Source: Pseudidiomarina terrestris
Lineage (GTDB): Bacteria; Pseudomonadota; Gammaproteobacteria; Enterobacterales; Alteromonadaceae
Assembly (NCBI RefSeq): GCF_030466405.1
Contig: NZ_JAGGJF010000004.1
Span: 124,001-188,000 of the forward strand
DNA length: 64,000 nt
Direction of reading: 5' to 3'
In this document: in pieces, positions 1 through 9,280 of the stretch
How the letters are laid out: each line of letters begins with the position of its first letter
Numbering within the stretch: the first letter of the stretch is position 1
The notes under the pieces: model-generated
Told to the model about the DNA's origin: nothing
The model's database searches: none
Seen by the model: only the letters and a program-made list of their open reading frames with translations
Position numbers and translations under genes: made by a program

Positions 1-537
1 AGCCAGACTCATGCGGCGGGTGCCAAACAATATCGCGAACATCATCATGGCAAGTGCGACCAGCGCTGCGACGTCACCAAACCACGGTAAGGGTTGGTCT
101 GCCAGCCCGGTGACTGCGGCAAAACTGCCTGTGACCGCACGCAGTTGCAATGAAATATAAGGTACAATTCCAACCAAAGCGATGACCGCAACAGCTAGCG
201 CCAAAGTAGGAGATTTACCATACCTGTGGCTAATCACATCGGCGATAGAGGTCAGGTTTTGCTGTTTACACACATGTAGCAAGCGCAGTTGTATGCGATG
301 GGCAAACAAAAACACCAGCATGGCACCAATATAGGTGGGCGCGACCGACCAGCCATAATAAGCCGACTGAGTTATGGTGCCATAGAAGGCCCAGGTGGTG
401 CAGTGAATGCCTTGGGCCAATGCATAACGGTAGGGTTTGATTTGATTGGGCGGTTTACGCTCACCGCGATAAGCGATGCTGTAAAGAATGGCGATATAGG
501 CGACGGCCAGTAAAATGGCAACACCGGTACTCAACAT
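1..537 (-). CDS. Sodium:solute symporter-like sensor kinase, N-terminal part (cut by window edge)
   Basis: The reverse strand reads open from an ATG at 537 to the window edge, giving 179 codons of the N-terminus. The protein is very hydrophobic, starting MLSTGVAILLAVAYIAILYS and continuing with CTTWAFYGT and a GWSVAPTYIG segment. This N-terminus is typical of sensor histidine kinases that carry a sodium/solute symporter (SSSF) domain ahead of PAS and kinase domains (CbrA/CrbS type). The kinase part would lie outside the window, so a plain symporter cannot be excluded. The ATG lies only 2 nt after the stop of the upstream TRIC-family gene, so the two are probably co-transcribed and translationally coupled. 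Confidence 0.7.
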   Translation of the reverse strand, partial: MLSTGVAILLAVAYIAILYSIAYRGERKPPNQIKPYRYALAQGIHCTTWAFYGTITQSAYYGWSVAPTYIGAMLVFLFAHRIQLRLLHVCKQQNLTSIADVISHRYGKSPTLALAVAVIALVGIVPYISLQLRAVTGSFAAVTGLADQPLPWFGDVAALVALAMMMFAILFGTRRMSLA

Positions 538-539
538 GG

Positions 540-1166
540 TTAACGATGCCCGTCGCCATGTTCCTGGAACACGGTCAGTGACCATTGCCAACGGATCGCA
601 CCGAGTCGTAGCAACAAGGTCACTAAACCGCCAACCAGGAGTGCGGTGAGCGCGGTATAGGGCGCGAGCAAGACATACACACTGGCACCGACGATGCAGG
701 TGGTGGCGTAGAGCTCGCTTTTTAGCACCATGGGAATGTCCCGTGCGAGGACATCACGCAGCATGCCGCCAAAACAGGCTGTAATGGTTCCCATAACGAC
801 ACAGACCACTGCCGGGTAATCGGCTTCAAGAGCTTTTTGTGCGCCCATCACGGTAAAAAAGGAAACCCCAAAAGCATCGGCGATGAGTAAGGTTTTCTGA
901 TGAATATAGTCACGCAGGCGCAACCATAAAATAGTACCGAAAGCGGCCACTAAAATGGTATAGATATAGGTTGGGTCATGGGCCCAGAAGACTGGCAAAT
1001 CAAGGATTAAGTCGCGAACGGTGCCGCCACCTATAGCTGTGACCGAGGCGAGCACGACGACACCAAAGCCATCCATATTTTTACGGAATGCGAGTAAGGT
1101 GCCGGAGATTGCAAAAACAGCAACTCCGAGATGATCAAACCAGTAGAAGAATGTCTCTATAGCCAT
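540..1166 (-). CDS. TRIC (UPF0126) cation channel family protein, YadS-like
   Basis: A 208-residue membrane protein of about seven helices with the two-fold repeat of the UPF0126/TRIC family. Each half carries the family's glycine/arginine motif: GGGTVRD in the first and GGMLRD in the second. Prokaryotic TRIC proteins are trimeric monovalent-cation channels of the inner membrane; the physiological role in gammaproteobacteria is unclear. The frame stays open upstream to 1247, but I place the start at 1166 (MAIETFFYW) because the upstream extension is polar and lacks family character. It is followed after 2 nt by the symporter-like kinase gene, suggesting one operon. Confidence 0.85.
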   Translation of the reverse strand: MAIETFFYWFDHLGVAVFAISGTLLAFRKNMDGFGVVVLASVTAIGGGTVRDLILDLPVFWAHDPTYIYTILVAAFGTILWLRLRDYIHQKTLLIADAFGVSFFTVMGAQKALEADYPAVVCVVMGTITACFGGMLRDVLARDIPMVLKSELYATTCIVGASVYVLLAPYTALTALLVGGLVTLLLRLGAIRWQWSLTVFQEHGDGHR

Positions 1167-1379
1167 GGTAAACAGACGTTTTTTTCTTGTAATGGGGCCA
1201 GTTTGGCATGGATTGTTACAGAAGCCTAGCGATCTGTGTTGCAACATCTCTCCCCATTCACTGTTAAATTCGTTAGAATGCGGAACAATTTTCTAAAAAA
1301 AACCTGAGAGGGCTTGTTTGCAAGCAGAACAACCCCATCTCAATGCTATTCAAACTAACTCGATAAGACAGAGGGATTT

Positions 1380-1715
1380 ATGGACTTTTTAATCGGTACG
1401 GCTCACGCACAAGACGGCGCAGCGCAACAAGGTGGCGGTATGGAATTGATTTTCATGCTGGTCATGTTCGGTTTGATTTTCTATTTCATGATTTACCGTC
1501 CGCAAGCAAAACGCGTCAAGCAACATAAAGAACTTATCGCTGGCATTAGCAAAGGCGACGAAGTACTGATGAACGGTGGCATGGTAGGTCGCATTACTAA
1601 AATCAGTGAAGATAAAGACTTTATGGTTATCGCACTCGCTGAGAGTGTGGAAGTGACTGTGCAGAAATCAGCGGTAACCGCGGTTCTGCCAAAAGGAACC
1701 ATGAAATCTCTGTAA
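1380..1715 (+). CDS. yajC: Sec translocon accessory subunit YajC
   Basis: A 111-residue inner-membrane protein with one helix near residues 22-40 (ELIFMLVMFGLIFYFMIYRP) followed by a basic cytoplasmic domain containing KGDEVLMNGGMVG. This is the normal YajC length and layout. YajC associates with SecDF and the SecYEG translocon during protein export. A purine-rich ribosome site (AGAGGG) precedes the ATG. It leads the yajC-secD-secF operon. In many relatives tgt and queA lie directly upstream; here the upstream neighbour is the divergent TRIC gene. Confidence 0.95.
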   Translation: MDFLIGTAHAQDGAAQQGGGMELIFMLVMFGLIFYFMIYRPQAKRVKQHKELIAGISKGDEVLMNGGMVGRITKISEDKDFMVIALAESVEVTVQKSAVTAVLPKGTMKSL

Positions 1716-1733
1716 TAGAGATAAGGATTTAAC

Positions 1734-3581
1734 GTGTTAAACAAGTTTCCGCTCTGGAAAAACCTGATGGTGGTCGGCATTTTGCTGATCGCCGCAGTGT
1801 ACGCTTTACCGAATCTCTATGGTGAAGACTTCGCGGTTCAGGTATCGGCAACGCGCACCACCAGCGTTGATACACAGGTCATGGGCCGTGTTGAAGATAC
1901 GCTGGCTGAATTGGATATCATGCCCAAGTCGATTGTGATGGAAGACGACCAGCTGTTGATTCGACTGTCTTCGGATAGCGAGCAACTGCAGGCGCGCCAG
2001 GCAATTCTGAATGAATTAGGCACCAACTACGTGGTCGCACTAAATCTGGCCCCGGCAACACCGGATTGGCTGGCGGCGTTAGGCGCGACTCCGATGAAGC
2101 TTGGTCTGGATTTACGTGGCGGGGTGCATTTCCTGATGGAAGTGGACATGAACGAAGCCATGCGCAAAATCCTCGGGCAGATGCGCGATACGGTGCGGAC
2201 TGAATTGCGCGATGAGCGGATTCGTTATACCGGCGTCGAGCGCAGCGGTAACAGCATTATCGTCACCCTGCGTACCGCTGAGGACTATCAGGCGGCAGAA
2301 AGCTATCTTGATGGTCTTTATGACGGTTACACCTTGTTGGAAGATGAAGCCGCGCGCAAACTGACGCTGCGGATGACCGACACCAAGGTGCAGGAAACCA
2401 AAGATTACGCGATTTCGCAAAACGTAACTATCTTGCGTAACCGTGTAAACGAACTGGGTGTGGCAGAACCTTTAGTGCAACGCCAGGGCGCCGACCGTAT
2501 TGTGGTGCAACTACCTGGGGTGCAGGACACAGCACGGGCGAAAGAAATTCTGGGGGCCACAGCCACGTTGGAATTCCGTCTTGTTGATAACGAGAACAGT
2601 GTCCGTGAAGCCGAAATTGGTCGGGTACCTTTTGGCTCTGAGCTTTATCCGAACCGCAACGGCGGCAACGTGCTGCTGAAAGAAGATGTGATTCTTACCG
2701 GGGACCATATCGTCAACGCCAGCTCTGGTTTTGATGAGAATCAACGGCCGCAGGTGAATATCAGCCTCGATGGTACCGGTGGCGAAAAAATGTCACTGGC
2801 GACCCGTGATAATGTCGGCCAGCCTATGGCGACTTTGTTTATCGAGTTTAAAGCGACGGGTGAGCGTGATCAGGAAGACAACATCATCTTCGAGCGCAAA
2901 GAAGAAGTCATTAACGTGGCGACCATTCAGGCACGTCTGGGCAGCAGTTTCCGGATTACGGGTCTCGATTCAGTGCAAGAAGCACAAAACCTCGCGCTGT
3001 TGCTGCGTGCGGGCGCGCTGATTGCACCGATTCAAATTGTTGAAGAGCGTACCGTAGGGCCGAGTTTAGGCCAGGAAAATATCGACATGGGTATGCAGGC
3101 CATTATCTGGGGCTTTGTGCTGGTGTTGGCCTTTATGGTGATGTACTACAAGAAGTTTGGCATGGTTGCCAACCTCGCACTGGCCACCAATCTGGTCTTA
3201 ATTGTCGGTGTGATGTCGATGATTCCGGGCGCCACCCTGACCTTGCCAGGTATGGCAGGTATCGTCCTGACAGTAGGTATGGCCGTGGATGCGAATGTGC
3301 TTATCTTCGAGCGAATACGCGAAGAGATCAAAGCTAAACGCAGCCCGCAACAGGCGATCCATCACGGTTATGACAGCGCATTATCAACCATTGCTGATGC
3401 TAACGTTACGACGTTGATAGCAGCGATTATCTTGTTTGCGATTGGAACGGGTCCGATTAAAGGATTCGCGGTCACACTCGCAATCGGTATTGTGACCTCA
3501 ATGTTTACTTCGATTGTTGGTACCCGTGCGGTGGTGAATGCCATCTGGGGTGGCAAGCGCATTGAGAAGTTGTCGGTTTAG
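1734..3581 (+). CDS. secD: Protein translocase subunit SecD
   Basis: A 615-residue RND-family protein that works with SecF to pull exported proteins out of the SecYEG channel using the proton gradient. One N-terminal helix (about 9-26) is followed by a large periplasmic region starting with the family motif [11 protein letters not shown] at 123-133, then a C-terminal bundle of membrane helices ending with the conserved [15 protein letters not shown] segment. The start is GTG at 1734, preceded by AAGGA. It lies 18 nt after yajC and 8 nt before secF, consistent with one operon. Confidence 0.97.
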   Translation: MLNKFPLWKNLMVVGILLIAAVYALPNLYGEDFAVQVSATRTTSVDTQVMGRVEDTLAELDIMPKSIVMEDDQLLIRLSSDSEQLQARQAILNELGTNYVVALNLAPATPDWLAALGATPMKLGLDLRGGVHFLMEVDMNEAMRKILGQMRDTVRTELRDERIRYTGVERSGNSIIVTLRTAEDYQAAESYLDGLYDGYTLLEDEAARKLTLRMTDTKVQETKDYAISQNVTILRNRVNELGVAEPLVQRQGADRIVVQLPGVQDTARAKEILGATATLEFRLVDNENSVREAEIGRVPFGSELYPNRNGGNVLLKEDVILTGDHIVNASSGFDENQRPQVNISLDGTGGEKMSLATRDNVGQPMATLFIEFKATGERDQEDNIIFERKEEVINVATIQARLGSSFRITGLDSVQEAQNLALLLRAGALIAPIQIVEERTVGPSLGQENIDMGMQAIIWGFVLVLAFMVMYYKKFGMVANLALATNLVLIVGVMSMIPGATLTLPGMAGIVLTVGMAVDANVLIFERIREEIKAKRSPQQAIHHGYDSALSTIADANVTTLIAAIILFAIGTGPIKGFAVTLAIGIVTSMFTSIVGTRAVVNAIWGGKRIEKLSV

Positions 3582-3589
3582 GAGGCCAC

Positions 3590-4537
3590 ATGCAAGAGTT
3601 AATAAAAACAGATAAAACCATTCCGTTCATGCGTTTTCGCATGGTCGCCTGGGTATTAAGCGGTGTGTTACTGCTGGCCTCCATTGCCTCATTGGCGGTG
3701 AACCAACTGAACTGGGGTCTCGACTTTACCGGCGGTACTGTCATTGAAGTGGGCTATGAGCGGGAAGCGGACCTGAGCGAGATTCGGACCACACTGGACG
3801 CCAATGGCTTCAGCGGTGCCGTAGTGCAAAACTTTGGTACCCAGCAAGATGTGCTGATCCGAATTGAGCCTCAGGAAGACGTTAAAGCTCAGGAAGTTGG
3901 CGATAACATTCTCAGCCTGTTACGAGCATCGACGGACGACGAAGTCACCATGCGTCGCATTGAATTTGTTGGCCCCAACGTCGGTGATCAGTTGACCGAG
4001 CAGGGTGGGCTGGCGATGCTGACAGCGCTGATTTGTATCCTGGTCTACATCGCCTTCCGTTTTGAATGGCGTTTAGCACTTGGGGCTGTCGGTGCTTTGG
4101 CGCATGACGTCATTCTGACCTTGGGTTTGTTCTCAATTCTGGGGCTGGAATTTGACCTGACGGTACTGGCTGCATTGCTGGCTGTGATTGGTTACTCCAT
4201 CAACGATACCGTGGTGGTGAGCGATCGGATCCGGGAGAACTTCCGTAAATTCCGCAAAGGCACACCTGAGGAAATCATCAATGGTGCCTTAACCATCACC
4301 ATGAGCCGTACGGTCATCACGTCATTGACAACCGTACTGGTACTGCTCGCGCTATTCTTTCTCGGTGGCGCACTGATTCATGGATTCGCAACGGCATTGC
4401 TGTTTGGTGTGTTTATCGGTACTTACTCATCAATCTATATCGCCAGCTCGTTAGCACTGGCACTGGGTGTAAGCCGTGAAGACCTGATGCCGCCAGAAGT
4501 AGAGAAAGAAGGCGAAGATTTGGATCCGATGCCCTAA
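3590..4537 (+). CDS. secF: Protein translocase subunit SecF
   Basis: A 315-residue partner of SecD with six expected membrane helices. The signature GLDFTGGT is at residues 43-50 after the first helix, and the C-terminal half carries YSINDTVVVSDRIREN, the SecF counterpart of the SecD motif. AGGAGG stands just ahead of the ATG, overlapping the end of secD's last codons. Length matches the family. It is the last gene of the yajC-secDF group; the next gene follows after 34-37 nt with its own strong ribosome site. Confidence 0.97.
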   Translation: MQELIKTDKTIPFMRFRMVAWVLSGVLLLASIASLAVNQLNWGLDFTGGTVIEVGYEREADLSEIRTTLDANGFSGAVVQNFGTQQDVLIRIEPQEDVKAQEVGDNILSLLRASTDDEVTMRRIEFVGPNVGDQLTEQGGLAMLTALICILVYIAFRFEWRLALGAVGALAHDVILTLGLFSILGLEFDLTVLAALLAVIGYSINDTVVVSDRIRENFRKFRKGTPEEIINGALTITMSRTVITSLTTVLVLLALFFLGGALIHGFATALLFGVFIGTYSSIYIASSLALALGVSREDLMPPEVEKEGEDLDPMP

Positions 4538-4574
4538 CCGGTTCGCTTAATAGAAAATTACAGGAGAACGGATG

Positions 4575-5354
4575 ATGTTAGTTGTACTATCGCCGGCTAA
4601 AAACCTCGATTACGAAAGTCCGTTACCAACGGATAAGTACAGTCAACCGCGCCTGCTTGATCGCGCGCAAGAGCTGGTCGATCGTTGCCAGTCATTGTCG
4701 CCTCAGGAACTGGGTTCGCTGATGAAGATTAGCGATAAGCTGGCGGGTCTGAATGCCGCGCGCTTTAGTGAATGGCATCAACCGTTCAATCCCGATAATT
4801 CTCGCCAGGCAGTGTTCGCTTTTGATGGTGACGTCTATACTGGATTGCAGGCAGAGAAAATGTCTGCCGAAACAATTGCGTTCGCGCAGGAACATTTGCG
4901 CATTCTGTCAGGTCTATATGGAGTACTGAGACCACTTGATCTGATGCAGCCGTACCGGCTGGAGATGGGAACTAAGCTGGATACCGCACGCGGTAAGAAT
5001 CTTTATGAGTTCTGGGGCAATACCATTACTGACATGCTCAATGAAGATTTAGCTGCGATTGACAGCGACGTCCTGGTGAATCTGGCTTCGAATGAGTATT
5101 TCTCAAGTGTGGTCCCCAAAAACCTGAACGCCAAGGTTATTACACCGGTTTTCAAAGATGAGAAAAACGGTCAATACAAGGTGATCAGTTTTTGGGCCAA
5201 GAAAGCTCGTGGCGCAATGGCTCGCTTTATCATGAAAGAAGCGATTGATAGCGTCGCCGGGCTGAAGCAGTTTAATGCCAATGGTTATCGTTTTAATGCT
5301 GAGCAATCAACGGAAACGGAATTGGTTTTCCAGCGTGCTGAGCGAGACCAGTAA
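4575..5354 (+). CDS. yaaA: Peroxide stress protein YaaA (UPF0246/DUF328)
   Basis: A 259-residue cytoplasmic protein matching the YaaA family from the opening [16 protein letters not shown] through to [15 protein letters not shown]. In Escherichia coli YaaA lowers free iron and protects DNA and proteins from hydrogen peroxide. Two adjacent ATGs exist at 4572 and 4575. I prefer 4575 because family members begin ML(I/V)xxSPAK and it lies 8 nt from the AGGAG at 4562-4566. OxyR control is known in E. coli, but I could not identify an OxyR site here. Confidence 0.93.
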   Translation: MLVVLSPAKNLDYESPLPTDKYSQPRLLDRAQELVDRCQSLSPQELGSLMKISDKLAGLNAARFSEWHQPFNPDNSRQAVFAFDGDVYTGLQAEKMSAETIAFAQEHLRILSGLYGVLRPLDLMQPYRLEMGTKLDTARGKNLYEFWGNTITDMLNEDLAAIDSDVLVNLASNEYFSSVVPKNLNAKVITPVFKDEKNGQYKVISFWAKKARGAMARFIMKEAIDSVAGLKQFNANGYRFNAEQSTETELVFQRAERDQ

Positions 5355-5372
5355 ACCAACTTAGGAGCTGAT

Positions 5373-6251
5373 ATGATTGATCGCGATCCCAACTACCAAC
5401 CGCAACCGAACGGTAAGGGCAAGTTAATAATGGCGGTGCTCGTTGTCATCGTGCTCGCGGTGGTGGTGATCTGGTACTTGCTGCAAGATCAACAGCCGCG
5501 GCAATCAAGCAGCCCTCAGCCTGTTGAAGTGGCGCTGCCGGCAGAACCAACAGCAACCGAAACTGAGTCAAGCGAAGACCTGATAAGTGAACCTGCCGCG
5601 ACGGTAGAACTTGGTGAGCCTGAGCAAAGAGATTCAAAAGAGATGGAAGCTGCAGAACGTGCTCCTGAGCCAGAATTGCCAAGTCTAACCGAAAGCACGG
5701 ATGAAATTATCGCGCGCCTGGAAGCGGCAGAGCAGCCAGTCGAACCTATCGAAAGCGAACAGTTGATTCGTGATGCTGTGGTTTTTGTGGACAATATTCG
5801 CAATGGTGTGGTGGTCAGTGATGCGGCAATTGTCGAAGGCCCCAAAGGACGTTTTCGGGTACTCGAGCAAGAGGACAAGATCTACATTGATCCGCGCTCC
5901 TATGATCGCTACAACCCCGTGGTTGACTGGTTTGTCAGTCTCGATGTTGATGTCTTAACGGATATGTTGGATCGCTACCAGCCGCTGGTACAAGAAGCAC
6001 TGGCCGAGATTGGTTATCCGGATACCGCACCCGATCGGGTGTTGCTGGATGCCATCGACATGCTAATGGCAACACCGTCGGTTGGAACTGTGATTGAACT
6101 GAATGATTACAGTGTCATGTATCGCTATGCTGATCCTGCCCTGGAAGCTCTGCCGGATGCGCAGAAACAGATGTTGCGCTTAGGCCCGGACAACATGCGT
6201 CGCGTCAAACTTAAACTCGATGCGTTGCGTACAGCGCTGCAAAATGACTGA
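5373..6251 (+). CDS. DUF3014 domain membrane-anchored protein
   Basis: A 292-residue protein with a short cytoplasmic N-terminus, a single membrane helix at about 17-36 (LIMAVLVVIVLAVVVIWYLL), an acidic Pro/Glu-rich linker to about residue 110, and a folded C-terminal domain. I recognise the C-terminal part (IRNGVVVSDAAIVEGPKGRF onward, with YDRYNPVVDW and RYADPALEAL) as DUF3014, a family of unknown function common in gammaproteobacteria. The layout implies a periplasmic domain anchored in the inner membrane. The stop overlaps the next gene's ATG by 8 nt, so translation is probably coupled to the acyltransferase. Confidence 0.75.
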   Translation: MIDRDPNYQPQPNGKGKLIMAVLVVIVLAVVVIWYLLQDQQPRQSSSPQPVEVALPAEPTATETESSEDLISEPAATVELGEPEQRDSKEMEAAERAPEPELPSLTESTDEIIARLEAAEQPVEPIESEQLIRDAVVFVDNIRNGVVVSDAAIVEGPKGRFRVLEQEDKIYIDPRSYDRYNPVVDWFVSLDVDVLTDMLDRYQPLVQEALAEIGYPDTAPDRVLLDAIDMLMATPSVGTVIELNDYSVMYRYADPALEALPDAQKQMLRLGPDNMRRVKLKLDALRTALQND

Positions 6252-6849
6252 TGCGAAGGCTTTAATTCCAGCGCATCTGCATGCCCCTTTACCCAGGCGA
6301 GGCAACCGCTTCAGTAGGTGGGTCGGACGCATGGGCATGCGTATGCTTGGCGGGTGGCGTATTGAAGGTGAACTTCCAGAGACCCGCCAGGCCATTATTC
6401 CAGTCGCACCTCACACCTCAAACTGGGATTTTTTTGTCGGCGTATTTGTCATGCTGGCGTTAGGTCTGAACTTATCGTTTTTAGGCAAACACACCATTTT
6501 TCGTTTCCCTGTGAATGGTATTTTGCGGTGGCTTGGAGGTATTCCAATCGATCGTAGTGCCGCGCAGGGCGTTGTCGGGCAAATGGTGGAAGAATTTGAG
6601 CAACGGCATGAGCTTATCCTGGCGTTAGCGCCAGAGGGCACCCGTAAAAAAGTATCAGAGTGGAAGAAAGGTTTTGTGCATATCGCTAAAGCCGCGCAGG
6701 TACCTGTGATACCTGTGGCAATGGATTTCAGCCGTAAAGTTATCGATATTCAGCCGCCGATGATGATTGAGGGCGACATTGATGACGAATTGCTTCGTGT
6801 TAAACAGGCTGTAAGCCATGCTGTAGGTAAAAATCCTCAGCATGCCTGA
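6244..6849 (+). CDS. Lysophospholipid acyltransferase (PlsC-like) family protein
   Basis: A 201-residue member of the LPLAT superfamily. It has the catalytic H(X4)D motif as HTSNWD at residues 57-62 and the acceptor motif PEGTR at 130-134, followed by a typical [10 protein letters not shown] strand. Such enzymes transfer acyl groups to glycerolipids at the inner membrane; the exact substrate is unknown. It is shorter than PlsC and most like the small LPLAT proteins of marine gammaproteobacteria. The ATG at 6244 overlaps the DUF3014 gene by 8 nt; the frame is open to 6220, but that would extend the overlap without added homology. Confidence 0.8.
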   Translation: MTDAKALIPAHLHAPLPRRGNRFSRWVGRMGMRMLGGWRIEGELPETRQAIIPVAPHTSNWDFFVGVFVMLALGLNLSFLGKHTIFRFPVNGILRWLGGIPIDRSAAQGVVGQMVEEFEQRHELILALAPEGTRKKVSEWKKGFVHIAKAAQVPVIPVAMDFSRKVIDIQPPMMIEGDIDDELLRVKQAVSHAVGKNPQHA

Positions 6850-6899
6850 AAATAAAATTTGTGCTATTATCGCGCCGATTTCTTTATAAGGATGCAATC

Positions 6900-7364
6900 A
6901 TGAACGTAATTGAAGCCGGCATCGCTGCGCCAGGGAAAAAGTTTGCTCTGGTGGTTTCCAGATTTAATCATTTCGTTGTCGACAGCCTGCTTGATGGCGC
7001 TGTGACAACACTTAAACACTACGGCCAGGTTGCTGACGATGCTATCACCGTCGTTAAAGCTCCGGGTGCGTACGAATTACCACTGGTCGCTCGCCGTCTG
7101 GCAGCGTCGGGTAACTATGACGCAATCATCGCTATCGGCGCCGTGATCCGCGGTGGCACACCACATTTTGATTTCGTTGCAGGCGAATGCAATAGCGGCC
7201 TGAGCCGGGTCATGCATGAGTTTGATATCCCTGTAGCAAATGGCGTGATCACCACAGATACCATCGAGCAAGCCATTGAGCGTAGCGGCACTAAAGCCGG
7301 TAATAAAGGCTCAGAAGCAGCTTTAAGCGCGCTTGAAATGGTCAATGTGCTTGAGCAGCTTTAA
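6900..7364 (+). CDS. ribH: 6,7-dimethyl-8-ribityllumazine synthase
   Basis: A 154-residue lumazine synthase, the next-to-last step of riboflavin synthesis, condensing 5-amino-6-ribitylaminouracil with dihydroxybutanone phosphate. Motifs include SRFNHFV at 20-26, PGAYELP at 55-61 and [16 protein letters not shown] at 81-96, with His89 the expected catalytic histidine. The start at 6900 follows AAGGA and matches family N-termini; the longer open frame from 6861 would put extra residues over the ribosome site. It heads a ribH-nusB-thiL-pgpA cluster with 11-nt gaps. I see no FMN riboswitch upstream. Confidence 0.96.
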   Translation: MNVIEAGIAAPGKKFALVVSRFNHFVVDSLLDGAVTTLKHYGQVADDAITVVKAPGAYELPLVARRLAASGNYDAIIAIGAVIRGGTPHFDFVAGECNSGLSRVMHEFDIPVANGVITTDTIEQAIERSGTKAGNKGSEAALSALEMVNVLEQL

Positions 7365-7375
7365 GAGGAATAACT

Positions 7376-7795
7376 ATGAAACCAGCTGCACGTCGTAAAG
7401 CGCGTAAGCTTGCAGTACAAGCCATTTATTCATGGCAACTTAGTGAAAACAGCATGAGCGATATCGAAGCTCAGTTTCTCACTGATAACGATACGAATAA
7501 GGTCGATGTTGATTACTTTCTGGCGCTGGTACGTGGTGTTGCGGGACAGGTCAAAACCTTAGACGAAGCTTTATCGCCGTTTCTCGACCGTCCTCTGGCA
7601 GAGCTTGACCACGTCGAGCGAGCGGTCCTTCGCCTCGCCGCATTTGAGCTGCGCGAGCGCCAGGACGTGCCTTACAAAGTGGCAATTAACGAAGCGATCG
7701 AGCTGGCAAAATCTTTTGGTGCCGACGAAAGCCACCGGTTCGTCAATGGCGTGCTTGATAAAGCCATTGATAGTCTGCGCCCTAGCCGCAGATAA
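7376..7795 (+). CDS. nusB: Transcription antitermination factor NusB
   Basis: A 139-residue all-helical protein with the NusB hallmarks: [17 protein letters not shown] at the start, [15 protein letters not shown] in the middle and the [18 protein letters not shown] / FVNGVLDKA end. NusB binds boxA RNA with NusE (S10) and promotes antitermination of rRNA operons. Length equals that of E. coli NusB. It lies 11 nt after ribH and 11 nt before thiL, the usual arrangement. Confidence 0.97.
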   Translation: MKPAARRKARKLAVQAIYSWQLSENSMSDIEAQFLTDNDTNKVDVDYFLALVRGVAGQVKTLDEALSPFLDRPLAELDHVERAVLRLAAFELRERQDVPYKVAINEAIELAKSFGADESHRFVNGVLDKAIDSLRPSRR

Positions 7796-7806
7796 CGAAT
7801 CGCATC

Positions 7807-8781
7807 ATGGCCTTTGGCGAGTTTGATCTGATCGATACCTATTTCACCCATCGTTGGCCGAAGCGCGACGATGTGGTGAAAGGGGTTGGCGACGACGCTG
7901 CCATTCTTACGCTACCCAGTGATTCTGAACTCATCATTGCAACCGATACCATGGTCTCTGGGGTGCATTTTGATGAGCAAATGCCTGCCCGTGCCGTTGG
8001 CCATAAAGTTGCTGCGGTCAATTTAAGTGATCTTGCCGCCATGGGCGCCGAACCGGCGTGGCTGTCGCTGGCCCTGACCTTACCTGAAATGGATCAGGAG
8101 TGGTTGGAAGGTTTTAGCCATGGCTTGCGCGAGATCTGTGACTACTACGATTGCCATCTGATTGGCGGTGACACCACCAAGGGCCCCCTGACACTGACCG
8201 TCACGGCCCACGGTTTTGTACCTCAAGGCACGGCGTTGCGTCGTGATGGTGCTAAACCCGGCGACTGGATTTACGTCAGTGGCAGTATCGGCGATGCTGG
8301 ACTTGCGCTCGCGGCCCAGCAACGCAAAGTGCAAATTTCTGACAGTCATTACCGCCGCGTGCTCGAACGACTCTACTTCCCATCTCCCCGGGTGGCTCTT
8401 GGCCAGGCACTGCGCGACATCGCTTCCAGCGCTATTGATATCTCAGACGGGCTGAAGGCTGATTTGGGTCACATTTTGCAAGCCTCGAATGTCGGTGCTC
8501 GTGTCGACGTGGACGAACTGCCATTGAGTCTGGCACTGACCGAATCCGTCACCGCCGAAGATGCAATTCGTTACGCGCTGCATAGCGGTGATGATTACGA
8601 ACTGTGCTTCACCGTGCCAGAAAGCCGGCGTGGTGTTTTTGATACCGTGTTGGCCCGCCATCCCGCTAAACCTACTTGTATCGGGCGTATTACCAGTGAA
8701 GCCAATAAACTGCGTCTGGAGCGCAATGAAGAGCCCTGGCAAGGCGCAGATGAAAAGGGCGGATATGACCACTTCGGCTAA
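7807..8781 (+). CDS. thiL: Thiamine-monophosphate kinase
   Basis: A 324-residue ATP-dependent kinase that makes thiamine pyrophosphate from thiamine monophosphate. It shows the PurM/ThiL superfamily motifs GVGDDAA (26-32) and ATDTMVSGVHF (45-55), followed by VNLSDLAAMGA, LIGGDTTKG and, near the C-terminus, SGDDYELCFTV. The start follows the nusB stop closely. Its last 17 nt overlap the start of pgpA, which indicates translational coupling. Confidence 0.96.
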   Translation: MAFGEFDLIDTYFTHRWPKRDDVVKGVGDDAAILTLPSDSELIIATDTMVSGVHFDEQMPARAVGHKVAAVNLSDLAAMGAEPAWLSLALTLPEMDQEWLEGFSHGLREICDYYDCHLIGGDTTKGPLTLTVTAHGFVPQGTALRRDGAKPGDWIYVSGSIGDAGLALAAQQRKVQISDSHYRRVLERLYFPSPRVALGQALRDIASSAIDISDGLKADLGHILQASNVGARVDVDELPLSLALTESVTAEDAIRYALHSGDDYELCFTVPESRRGVFDTVLARHPAKPTCIGRITSEANKLRLERNEEPWQGADEKGGYDHFG

Positions 8782-9280
8782 CAGTAAAGCCAGGCTGCGC
8801 AAGCCGGGCTGGAAACAACTGGCTCACCCGGTGCATTTCTTTTCGCTGGGCTTTGGCAGTGGTCTGGCGCCAAAAGCGCCCGGAACCTTTGGTACCTTAG
8901 TTACGGTGCCGCTGGTAATGCTGATGCAAGGGTTAGATCCCTGGCTGTACCTTGCGATCGCCGTATTGGTCAGTGGTCTGGGCATTGCCATGTGTCGTAT
9001 TACAGCGGACGCTTTAGGTGTGCATGATCACCCGGCGATAGTACTGGATGAGATTGCCGGTTATCTGCTGGCCATGAGCTTTTTACCGGCAACAGCACTG
9101 AACCTGTTGCTGGCTTTTCTGCTGTTTCGCTTTTTTGATATTTATAAACCTGGCCCGATCGGCTGGTGCGATAAAAAGCTAAAAGGCGGGTTGGGCATCA
9201 TGGCTGACGATATCCTTGCTGGCATCGTCAGCTGTGTCCTTTTACATGCTGGCTATGCGCTCACGAATACGCTGCTCTAG
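8765..9280 (+). CDS. pgpA: Phosphatidylglycerophosphatase A
   Basis: A 171-residue inner-membrane phosphatase that removes phosphate from phosphatidylglycerophosphate. Recognisable segments are [29 protein letters not shown] and [12 protein letters not shown], all typical of PgpA, and length matches the E. coli protein. The frame is open back to 8561 inside thiL, but only the ATG at 8765 gives a PgpA-like N-terminus. The 3' end overlaps the end of the convergent dxs gene by 39 bp, so the last 12 codons of both genes share DNA on opposite strands. Confidence 0.93.
   Translation: MTTSANSKARLRKPGWKQLAHPVHFFSLGFGSGLAPKAPGTFGTLVTVPLVMLMQGLDPWLYLAIAVLVSGLGIAMCRITADALGVHDHPAIVLDEIAGYLLAMSFLPATALNLLLAFLLFRFFDIYKPGPIGWCDKKLKGGLGIMADDILAGIVSCVLLHAGYALTNTLL

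Noticed and set aside
6850-6899. FMN riboswitch before ribH
   Set aside because: Only 50 nt separate the genes, too short for the conserved FMN aptamer, and no matching elements are visible.
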